Assembly: GCA_003170935.1 (NCBI GenBank)
Contig: PMYA01000134.1
Location: forward strand, 2,619-8,556
Length of the DNA: 5,938 bases
DNA from: Methanobacteriota archaeon
GTDB lineage: Archaea > Halobacteriota > Bog-38 > Methanoflorentales > Methanoflorentaceae
Direction of reading: 5' to 3'
The notes below the pieces were generated by a model that did not search any database, was not told where the DNA came from, and saw only the letters and a program-made list of their open reading frames with translations. Made by a program: the position numbers and the translations under genes. The first letter of the stretch is position 1. Each line of letters starts with the position of its first letter. Shown here piece by piece: positions 1 to 4,927 of this stretch.

Positions 1-37
1 GGGAGTCCTCTTCAATCCGTGGTCTCTCGCACCTCAT
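1..37 (-). CDS. 5' end of an unidentified gene leaving the left edge
   Basis: On the minus strand an ATG at 37-35 shares the sequence ATGA with the TGA stop of the Trm-G10 gene (36-34). The frame then stays open to the window edge and gives MRCERPRIEEDS. A four-base start/stop overlap is the classic sign of translational coupling inside an archaeal operon, so I read this as the first twelve codons of the next gene. Too little is present to recognise a family. The alternative is a chance ATG, with the true next gene starting further left. The call rests on the overlap and the open frame only. Confidence 0.45.
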   Translation of the reverse strand, partial: MRCERPRIEEDS

Positions 38-1014
38 TTGCGCACCACGACGATCTCTCTTGTTAAACTCTTGTGAACGTATTGAGTGTGACGCCCCTCA
101 ATTGTGAAACCTACATCTAAGACTTCACGCTCAATTGGGTTGTGCGATATCAAAACGGCACGCGCGCCAGACTTAAGTATGCGAAGGATTTCGTCCAGAG
201 CCATTTCAGTCAGCTGCCCTAGCGATTGGGCGTGTATGCTGACAGAACGTCCATATGGAAGGTCAGTTGTGACGGCCTCTACGCATTCATCTTGTAGTGC
301 TAACCTCATAGCGTCTTGAACCAGCAAGGTACTCTCTACACCAAAGTAGTCGAGATTCATCTTAGTTCCAAAGACCATCCTGCTGTCAACATCTGACCCT
401 AAAGCAGTTGCTCCGATGAGTCCTGCTTCAAGAAGTAAACCCCCAGTGCCACAAAAGGGGTCGAATATGAGCTCATGAGCTTTTATTCCAGAGAGGTTTA
501 CAGCGGCTCGTGCGATCCGAGGCAATAGTACGCCGGGATAGAAATATGGCCGAAAACGAGGCCGCCGTGATTCAAATTGAGACCGATTTATCTGTGTTAA
601 CGTCTTTCCGATTATGCAGACATCGTCGCTAAGTAATGCCCTGACGAGGAGCTGCGGATGAGCAAGGTCTATTTCAAATCCGCGCTCAGCAAGGGCCTTT
701 CCGATTGTCGCCTCTACGTCTACGCTTTTTAGGCCGGGCCCAATTCGCTTAGCTCGTACGGCGACGCTAACACGAGGTAATTCAATGTTCTGTGCCGCTT
801 GGTAAATTGACGTGAGCTTCTGCGCACAAACATCCTTGACTTCGATTACTGCGTGCGTCATTGCAAGTCGATTGGCTAGCTGTTGGTCGAAGATTTCGAC
901 GTCCATCACCACAACGCGCTCTATCTCTTGAACTACGAGACCGCGGAAGATGGCGAGAACCTCAGCTCGCGGAATGCTTTCACTCTCTCCGGATAGCTCG
1001 AATGCTAGTCTCAT
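34..1014 (-). CDS. tRNA (guanine(10)-N2)-methyltransferase, Trm-G10/Trm11-like, THUMP domain
   Basis: Predicted to methylate N2 of G10 in tRNA using S-adenosylmethionine, mono- and then dimethylating as described for archaeal Trm-G10 enzymes. The 326-residue length fits the family. Residues about 1-150 form the N-terminal and THUMP tRNA-binding part. The linker RPRFRPYFYPG (151-161) followed by ARAAVNLSG (168-176) is typical of COG1041 proteins. The Rossmann methyltransferase domain follows: motif I DPFCGTGG (185-192), an acidic motif II around GSDVD (206-210), and motif IV DLPYG (251-255). Motif IV keeps the Asp, Pro and Tyr but has Leu where many relatives have the first Pro. The C-terminal HKSLTREIVV (314-323) is also family-like. 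The ATG at 1014 starts directly on the conserved N-terminal strand (MRLAFELSG) but has no strong ribosome-binding site. The gene is transcribed divergently from tbp and overlaps the next minus-strand gene by four bases. The family is secure; methylation of G10 itself is inferred from family membership. Confidence 0.9.
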   Translation of the reverse strand: MRLAFELSGESESIPRAEVLAIFRGLVVQEIERVVVMDVEIFDQQLANRLAMTHAVIEVKDVCAQKLTSIYQAAQNIELPRVSVAVRAKRIGPGLKSVDVEATIGKALAERGFEIDLAHPQLLVRALLSDDVCIIGKTLTQINRSQFESRRPRFRPYFYPGVLLPRIARAAVNLSGIKAHELIFDPFCGTGGLLLEAGLIGATALGSDVDSRMVFGTKMNLDYFGVESTLLVQDAMRLALQDECVEAVTTDLPYGRSVSIHAQSLGQLTEMALDEILRILKSGARAVLISHNPIEREVLDVGFTIEGRHTQYVHKSLTREIVVVRK

Positions 1015-1081
1015 GTTGTTCGGGCGATGTTCATCGAGTATGCGCGAGACGCTGCTGAGCTTATTTACGCAAATGCTTTTG

Positions 1082-1087
1082 TTTAAA
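1082..1087 (-). promoter_or_regulatory. Possible TATA box for the trm-G10-like gene
   Basis: On the minus strand the sequence reads AAGTTTAAACAAAAGC, with TTTAAA as a plausible archaeal TATA element about 70 nt upstream of the ATG. Initiation about 25 nt downstream would give a leader of about 45 nt. A second AT-rich stretch, GTAAATAAG (about 1060-1068), is the alternative box and would give a shorter leader. No mapping data are available, so the choice is uncertain. Confidence 0.4.
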
Positions 1088-1261
1088 CTTAGGCCTAGGT
1101 CGGCTTTTACGACCCCCCATACGATCTAAGCTGGAGTCGCAGCGCGGCATACGTATACACTTACGTCCGAGGTAGATAAAAATGCTGTGCACGTGTATTT
1201 GCCATACAAGCGAGATTTTGGGCTGAATCTCTTTCAGAACCCCCACTAGCGCACCTTAACG

Positions 1262-1270
1262 TTATATATA
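1262..1270 (+). promoter_or_regulatory. TATA box of the tbp promoter
   Basis: TTATATATA preceded by TTAACG matches the archaeal TATA consensus well. Initiation about 25 nt downstream would fall near 1287-1292, just ahead of the GGAAGGGAG ribosome-binding site, so the geometry suits a short-leader transcript starting with tbp. A second AT-rich box, TTTATAAAG (1279-1287), would instead place the start almost at the ATG, which fits less well with the clear ribosome-binding site. Confidence 0.6.
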
Positions 1271-1292
1271 CAAAGCATTTATAAAGCAACAC

Positions 1293-1301
1293 GGAAGGGA
1301 G
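1293..1301 (+). promoter_or_regulatory. Ribosome-binding site of tbp
   Basis: GGAAGGGAG lies five nucleotides before the ATG at 1307 and is purine-rich and complementary to the archaeal 16S rRNA 3' end. It supports 1307 as the present start. Part of it belongs to the first copy of the repeat described at 1298-1352. Confidence 0.6.
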
Positions 1302-1352
1302 ACGCGATGGTTGGGAGGACGGGAGACGCAACGGTTGGAGACGCAACGGTTG
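1298..1352 (+). repeat. Three copies of a 16-nt unit spanning the tbp start codon
   Basis: GGAGACGCGATGGTTG (1298-1313) is followed by two identical copies of GGAGACGCAACGGTTG at 1322-1337 and 1337-1352. Copies 2 and 3 are spaced by 15 nt, and copies 1 and 2 by 24 nt, so all three are in the same reading frame. Copy 1 differs at two positions. Its ATG start codon aligns with ACG (Thr9 and Thr14) in the two inner copies. The repeat encodes the tandem GDATV peptide at residues 6-15 of TBP. Confidence 0.85.
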
Positions 1353-1906
1353 AACCGCGGGACACTATTAAAATTGAAAATGTGGTTGCCTCCACCAGTA
1401 TTGGGATAGAAATAAATCTAAAGCAAGTGTTACTTGCTTCAGAGGGCGCAGATTACGATCCTGAACGGTTTCCGGGCCTTGTCTACCGTACCAAGGACCC
1501 GAAGACCGCTGCACTCATCTTTCGATCGGGAAAAATTGTCTGCACGGGTGCAAAGAGCATTGATGACGTGTACAGGGGTCTGGAAAACGTATTCCAAAGC
1601 CTCAGGAATATCGGCATCGACGTCAAAGGAACTCCGGAGATCAAGGTGCAAAACATCGTTGCGTCCGCGGATCTTCACTCGGTTTTGAATCTAAATGCCA
1701 TTGCCCTTGGCATTGGGCTTGAGAACATTGAGTACGAGCCCGAGCAGTTTCCCGGTCTGGTTTACCGGTTATCGGAACCTAAAGTGGTCGTTCTTTTGTT
1801 CGGTTCAGGCAAACTGGTTGTCACGGGTGGTCGGAAGCCCGAAGACGCGGCTGATGCGGTCGATCACATCGTGAAGGAGCTTAAAAGCCTGAGCCTCTTA
1901 CGATAG
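1307..1906 (+). CDS. tbp: TATA-box-binding protein (TBP)
   Basis: General transcription factor that binds and bends the TATA box and recruits TFB and RNA polymerase. The 199-residue protein has the two direct repeats of the TBP saddle. Repeat 1 shows IENVVAS (23-29), FPGLVYR (55-61) and FRSGKIVCTG (72-81). Repeat 2 shows VQNIVAS (114-120), FPGLVYR (148-154) and FGSGKLVVTGG (165-175). The paired Phe residues in FPG and FxSGK (55/72 and 148/165) are those expected to intercalate into DNA. Archaeal TBPs usually run to about 180-190 residues. The surplus here is an N-terminal extension with a GDATVGDATV tandem, and there is no long acidic C-terminal tail. The ATG at 1307 is chosen because it has a good ribosome-binding site and no other ATG lies before the core. 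It is the first gene of a likely operon with the DUF5591 and alkyltransferase genes. Identity is very secure. Confidence 0.97.
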   Translation: MVGRTGDATVGDATVEPRDTIKIENVVASTSIGIEINLKQVLLASEGADYDPERFPGLVYRTKDPKTAALIFRSGKIVCTGAKSIDDVYRGLENVFQSLRNIGIDVKGTPEIKVQNIVASADLHSVLNLNAIALGIGLENIEYEPEQFPGLVYRLSEPKVVVLLFGSGKLVVTGGRKPEDAADAVDHIVKELKSLSLLR

Positions 1907-1924
1907 GACTGGGCTTACTGTTAA

Positions 1925-2605
1925 ATGATTATACCTGAATCAGAACGTTCACCCGCGCCGTTAGTTGGAGAGAAAGTATTCTCTCATCCCGACATGGTTA
2001 GGGCAAATGAGTACGTGCTGCATGAGTACACCCCGCCCGTGCGTAACGTCTGTATTTTTGTGCCGTGCGCCAAGGTGAAGCCGTATCATACGAGTCCGAG
2101 TCATAGGAATTACGACAAGGTCATTTTCAGCGTTTTAGCCCCGGAGGAGGTGCATATCGTTGCATTTGGCACCTGTGGCGTAACGCCGCGGGAACTCGAT
2201 ACTGAATATCCCTTTGCTCACTACGATTTCGTGCTTGGCAATTGCAACGTCCTTTCCGTTAAGAAGAGATTCGTTGAGCTCGAGAGTAAGCGACTTTATC
2301 ACTACTTAGAAAAGACGCGCAACACGTATAAACATCGAATTGCTTACTGCACGGGTGACTTTAGGCAAGCCATGCAAAGGGCATGCAAGAAGACTGACCT
2401 TGATGTAACCATCTTGCCACACGCGGAAACGCTCGAACGTTGTCGGGTACGAGGTAGGAAGTTTGAGTACGGGAGCCTCAGCAACGTTCACTACTTGGCT
2501 GATTTGAGGGCTGCGTTACTCTCGATCTCAAATGCTTCAGCGCAAGATGTGCACTTAGAGACGCTGGAAAAGACGGTGGGCGATAATGATTGGTATCTGC
2601 TATAA
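1925..2605 (+). CDS. Stand-alone DUF5591 protein related to archaeosine synthase ArcS
   Basis: The 226-residue soluble protein consists essentially of one DUF5591 domain, the core of archaeosine synthase ArcS, which attaches lysine to preQ0 at tRNA position 15. What supports this is PCAKVKPYHTSPSH (47-60), matching the ArcS signature PCxxxKPYxxSxxH, and GVTPRELDTEYPFAHYD (85-101), resembling the ArcS GVVPRELExxYPAxHYD block. It differs from the ArcS form as I recall it: TSPLG before VVPREL is GTCG here, and the following TGxW is GNCN. This adds Cys84 and Cys107 near Cys48. The N-terminal TGT-like and C-terminal PUA domains of full-length ArcS are absent. The ATG at 1925 is 18 nt after the tbp stop, with only a weak GGA as ribosome-binding site. 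The later Met24 (1994) would cut into the conserved HPDMVRA segment, so it is not preferred. Cotranscription with tbp is likely. Domain family is firm; whether it makes archaeosine is open. Confidence 0.75.
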   Translation: MIIPESERSPAPLVGEKVFSHPDMVRANEYVLHEYTPPVRNVCIFVPCAKVKPYHTSPSHRNYDKVIFSVLAPEEVHIVAFGTCGVTPRELDTEYPFAHYDFVLGNCNVLSVKKRFVELESKRLYHYLEKTRNTYKHRIAYCTGDFRQAMQRACKKTDLDVTILPHAETLERCRVRGRKFEYGSLSNVHYLADLRAALLSISNASAQDVHLETLEKTVGDNDWYLL

Positions 2606-2607
2606 AC

Positions 2608-2612
2608 GGTGA
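2608..2612 (+). promoter_or_regulatory. Ribosome-binding site deciding the alkyltransferase start
   Basis: GGTGA lies three bases after the stop of the DUF5591 gene and 13 nt before the ATG at 2626. The spacing is a little long, but it is the only good match near the start, and it favours 2626 over the upstream TTG at 2590. Confidence 0.45.
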
Positions 2613-2625
2613 GCACGCAGAAACG

Positions 2626-3120
2626 ATGAAAGAAACCGCGTCTCTTTATTCTGAATTTCTAGCGCAATTCGTATTCGTCGTGCTTGAAGGTGGGGTGATT
2701 CAACAGGTGGAGCTTGGACCGTGCTCTCGTCCTGATAACCTGCAGGGCGCGAAACCAGCCGTAAAAGCTCTTGAGAAATACTTGCGAGGGGGTAACGTGG
2801 ATCTTAGCGTCTTCCCTGTCGATCTTGACAACCACTCTGTTTTCGAAAGAGCCACACTACAATATGCACGACAAATACCACGGGGAAGCGTCGTTACGTA
2901 TTCAGAACTAGCGGCAATGTTAGGTAACCCCCGTGCAGCGCGAGCCGTCGGGAATGCGTTGCATCGCAACCCTGTGCCCCTATTTGTCCCCTGCCATCGA
3001 GTGGTAGGAGTATCCGGCCTTGGCGGGTTTGCCTGGGGGCTCGAAATCAAGCAAAAGCTGCTTCAACTTGAAGGAGTGCATTCGCGTGTTACAGGTACCG
3101 CTTACAAAACTCTGCGATAA
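2626..3120 (+). CDS. ogt: Methylated-DNA--[protein]-cysteine S-methyltransferase (O6-alkylguanine-DNA alkyltransferase)
   Basis: Suicide DNA repair protein that moves the alkyl group from O6-alkylguanine to its own cysteine. With the ATG at 2626 it has 164 residues, normal for archaeal Ogt/MGMT. The C-terminal active-site domain (about 74-150) begins with the segment IPRGSVVTYSELA (84-96). It carries the helix-turn-helix recognition segment RAARAVGNALHRNP (103-116), whose Arg106 matches the base-flipping Arg finger and Asn110 the Asn hinge. The active-site motif is PCHRVV (122-127) with nucleophile Cys123, followed by LGGFAWGLEIKQKLLQLEG (132-150). The N-terminal part is shorter and poorly conserved, as is usual. 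The frame is open back to a TTG at 2590 overlapping the upstream gene by 16 nt. I prefer 2626 because of its ATG and ribosome-binding site. The gene converges on the DUF62 gene with 21 nt between stops. No Ada-type regulatory domain is present. Confidence 0.93.
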   Translation: MKETASLYSEFLAQFVFVVLEGGVIQQVELGPCSRPDNLQGAKPAVKALEKYLRGGNVDLSVFPVDLDNHSVFERATLQYARQIPRGSVVTYSELAAMLGNPRAARAVGNALHRNPVPLFVPCHRVVGVSGLGGFAWGLEIKQKLLQLEGVHSRVTGTAYKTLR

Positions 3121-3141
3121 ATCTCGTTTATTGTGAGTGCG
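3121..3141. other. Convergent junction between alkyltransferase and SAM hydrolase genes
   Basis: Only 21 nt lie between the two facing stop codons. The plus strand has a modest T-rich piece (TCGTTTATTG), but there is no hairpin or long T tract on either strand. Termination of both operons is therefore either weak or takes place inside the opposing gene, so some antisense overlap of the transcripts is expected. Confidence 0.5.
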
Positions 3142-3897
3142 TTACGGATTTTCCAGCGAGATATCGTCGCCTAAATTCAAATTTAACTCTGTTGCAGCGC
3201 TGCCCTTATTAACGGCGATTTCTATCAAGTCAAAGCTCCCTACGGTGAGCAATGGCTGGCCTCTAGCTACATCGTCGTACGTCTGCACAAACTGAATTGC
3301 TACGTCACCGTTGAGATTATGTAAGCTGCCATGGCCTGAGCGCTGTATCATCAACGTTCCGGGAATATTCGTCACGCAGTTGCCGAATCGATCGACATAT
3401 AAAATGGTTCCTGAAATGGCGTTTTCAGACGAATGCGGTTCGTCGAATAGAAGATCAACATAAGTCGGCGCAGGCACAAGGCTTTGCATGTGGCCCATTA
3501 GTAAGTGCGCACCTACAGGCGCGAAGACGTCTCGTCCGTGAAATGTGCTTGACTCCGCTTCAATTTCGATCCGCAACACTTCGAAATCGCCTAAGGAGCG
3601 CGCTGCAGGGATCAGAATTCCGTTATCGGGACCGACAAGATAATGCCCTGCCGCTGCTATGACAAGACCCCGTCTGTCTGTGCCGACAGAAGGATCGACA
3701 ACCGCTATATGCACCGTGCCTCGCGGGAAGTATTTGACCGTTTCGCGGAGTACGAAGGCCGCCTCGCGAACGTTCTCACATGTGATCTCGTGACTTACGT
3801 CGATGATGGTTGCATCAGGGGCTATACCTAGGACAACTGCCTTCATCACCGCCGGGTAGTAAGCGCCGAAGTCAGAGATTAGCGTTATGATCCCCAT
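3142..3897 (-). CDS. S-adenosyl-L-methionine hydrolase (adenosine-forming), DUF62 / SAM hydroxide adenosyltransferase
   Basis: Predicted to cleave S-adenosylmethionine with water-derived hydroxide to adenosine and methionine, as shown for archaeal DUF62 enzymes related to fluorinase and chlorinase. At 251 residues it has the usual length. The N-terminal domain starts with ITLISDFG (4-11). The catalytic Asp-Arg-His triad is present: Asp68 and Arg75 in VVDPSVGTDRR (66-76) and His120 in TFHGRD (118-123). VGPDNG (88-93) is also a family signature. The C-terminal domain shows YVDRFGNCVTN (167-177) and the late GSFDLIEIAVNKGSA segment (220-234). No halide-pocket insertion is apparent, which argues for hydrolysis. 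The ATG starts right before the conserved first strand. No strong ribosome-binding site is seen. It begins 13 nt after the radical SAM gene and is probably translated from the same transcript. The cellular purpose of SAM hydrolysis is unknown. Confidence 0.92.
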   Translation of the reverse strand: MGIITLISDFGAYYPAVMKAVVLGIAPDATIIDVSHEITCENVREAAFVLRETVKYFPRGTVHIAVVDPSVGTDRRGLVIAAAGHYLVGPDNGILIPAARSLGDFEVLRIEIEAESSTFHGRDVFAPVGAHLLMGHMQSLVPAPTYVDLLFDEPHSSENAISGTILYVDRFGNCVTNIPGTLMIQRSGHGSLHNLNGDVAIQFVQTYDDVARGQPLLTVGSFDLIEIAVNKGSAATELNLNLGDDISLENP

Positions 3898-3910
3898 AGT
3901 CCAAGGAACG

Positions 3911-4885
3911 TCAAATGAGGTTTAAACCCTTTGCGATGTTTAAAGCTGCGCGTCGCTCGGAGTCGCTCACGTACCGATTCATCTCGGGGTAGTTAACGAC
4001 GTTGTAAGGGGCATACTGAAACATAAGGTTGAACTTGACGTCTGGCGCGTGCTCACGCACCCATCCGACGATCGGCTCCGTGCAACACTGAACATGGCCG
4101 GGCATAACCAGGTGACGTATTATGAGCCTGTCTTTTGAAGCGAGAAGGTTACGCGTGACGGCTCCTATATAATTGTCGACATTCGAATACCGATGTGCAC
4201 AAGAGTCGTTGCCATACTTAAAGTCACTCAGGTAAACGTCAATCACGCCATCGAGAAGCTTATGAGCTTCTGTGGAGTAGTATGCGTTTGAGTTGAAAAC
4301 CATCGGGACGTTCAACAATCGTGCATCAACCCCACTCTCTCGCTCGAGCGTGGCGAGGGCGCGCGTCGTTTCCAATATCATACATATGTGGGGGGTCGGG
4401 TCTCCCCCCACCCAGTTCACGTTTCGTGAGCCCGCCATCGATCGCGCGTATATTCTCCGTGCAAGCACCTGCGGGTCACAGACTACACCGGCATTTGGAT
4501 GATAAGCAATATCCCGATTTTGACAGAAGACACATTTGAAGGTGCAGCCCGTAAAAAAAATAGTGTGCGATGGAACGAGTTCGCGTTCTTCGCCATAGTG
4601 GAGAAACTCTGAGGAGTATTTTGACCCTAAAACTCCGCAGAATCCTGGCTTCTTGATTCTATCTGTGAGGCATCGGCGCTCGCAGAAATGGCAGTTTTGG
4701 TATATCCTGTGCGCGATTTCAATCTTTAAATCGAGAAGGGAGGGGCTGACAACGCCATCACTATGCTGCCCTCCTTTCGCAAAACGATCGTGAATCTGCC
4801 ATAGGTCGTCAGTCGACCCGTTAAGGTCAGCGTTTGTATATGTGAGCTGTGTCTTTCTAAAGAGCGGCAACGGCTCTTCTAGCAT
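3911..4885 (-). CDS. Radical SAM protein of the COG1313 / PflX type
   Basis: A radical SAM enzyme of unknown substrate, related in sequence to pyruvate formate-lyase activating enzymes. The radical SAM cluster motif is CTFKCVFC (114-121), with Cys114, Cys118 and Cys121 as CX3CX2C, followed by QN as in the COG1313 group. A Cys-rich segment before it, CHFCERRC with a later GFCG (Cys65, 68, 72 and 83), is conserved in the group and could hold a second iron-sulfur cluster. NVNWVGGDPTPH (155-166) corresponds to the SAM-binding GGEP region. HYGEERELVPSHTIFFTG (96-113) is another group signature. The first 45 residues look variable. The start at 4885 has a GAGG ribosome-binding site eight nucleotides upstream. 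The gene lies between lonB (42 nt upstream) and the DUF62 SAM hydrolase (13 nt downstream). No obvious partner glycyl-radical protein is present. It lacks the Elp3-like layout expected of RaSEA. Family assignment is strong; substrate unknown. Confidence 0.88.
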   Translation of the reverse strand: MLEEPLPLFRKTQLTYTNADLNGSTDDLWQIHDRFAKGGQHSDGVVSPSLLDLKIEIAHRIYQNCHFCERRCLTDRIKKPGFCGVLGSKYSSEFLHYGEERELVPSHTIFFTGCTFKCVFCQNRDIAYHPNAGVVCDPQVLARRIYARSMAGSRNVNWVGGDPTPHICMILETTRALATLERESGVDARLLNVPMVFNSNAYYSTEAHKLLDGVIDVYLSDFKYGNDSCAHRYSNVDNYIGAVTRNLLASKDRLIIRHLVMPGHVQCCTEPIVGWVREHAPDVKFNLMFQYAPYNVVNYPEMNRYVSDSERRAALNIAKGLNLI

Positions 4886-4893
4886 GAAGACCG

Positions 4894-4897
4894 CCTC
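4894..4897 (-). promoter_or_regulatory. Ribosome-binding site of the radical SAM gene
   Basis: On the minus strand TTGAGGCGGTCTTC precedes the ATG at 4885. GAGG is eight nucleotides from the start codon, good archaeal spacing, and supports this start over later in-frame codons. Confidence 0.55.
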
Positions 4898-4920
4898 AAT
4901 TATGTGCTGAACGCACGCGC

Positions 4921-4926
4921 AAAAAA
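4921..4926 (-). terminator. Possible weak oligo-T terminator after lonB
   Basis: Six T residues on the minus strand begin one nucleotide after the lonB stop codon. Archaeal RNA polymerase can terminate at oligo-T without a hairpin, so part of the lonB transcripts could end here. Only 42 nt separate lonB from the radical SAM gene, and the sole TATA-like sequence in that gap (ACATAATT) is weak, so readthrough into the downstream genes is also plausible. Confidence 0.25.
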
Positions 4927-4927
4927 C

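Larger units (their letters stand above)
1015..1306. promoter_or_regulatory. Divergent intergenic region between trm-G10-like gene and tbp
   Basis: This 292-bp stretch separates two divergently transcribed genes and must hold both promoters. AT-rich TATA-like boxes lie near each end (1082-1087 minus, 1262-1270 plus), each followed at once by AAAGCATTT. A short perfect hairpin, GGTCG-7 nt-CGACC, lies at 1098-1114. The middle part (about 1115-1250) shows no convincing ORF with a ribosome-binding site and no tRNA fold. Its function beyond carrying the promoters is not evident. Confidence 0.7.

Noticed and set aside
1098..1114. GGTCG-GCTTTTA-CGACC, a 5-bp stem with 7-nt loop that recalls a tRNA anticodon or T arm
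   Set aside because: The loop lacks U33 or a TTCRA sequence on either strand, and no matching acceptor, D or T arms are found around it. It is probably a chance hairpin.
1061..1246. 61-codon minus-strand ORF in the divergent intergenic region
   Set aside because: It has no ribosome-binding site, its composition is not protein-like, it overlaps the likely promoter of the trm-G10-like gene, and it resembles no family I know.
2590..2625. TTG start for the alkyltransferase, overlapping the DUF5591 gene
   Set aside because: TTG is a rare start, it has no ribosome-binding site, and the added 12 residues are not conserved-looking. The ATG at 2626 follows a GGTGA.
2700..3050. 116-codon minus-strand ORF opposite the alkyltransferase gene
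   Set aside because: It lies fully antisense to the PCHRV-containing gene and its Pro/Arg-rich translation mirrors the codon bias of the true frame.
4293..4539. Plus-strand ORFs of about 70 codons inside the radical SAM gene
   Set aside because: They are antisense to a gene with clear conserved motifs, have no ribosome-binding sites and carry low-complexity composition; they are frame shadows.
3911..4885. The radical SAM gene as RaSEA, the radical partner of ArcS in archaeosine synthesis
   Set aside because: The presence of a DUF5591 gene nearby made this tempting, but the CTFKCVFCQN and GGDPTPH motifs and the Cys-rich N-terminal part place it with COG1313/PflX, and it is on the opposite strand in another gene cluster.
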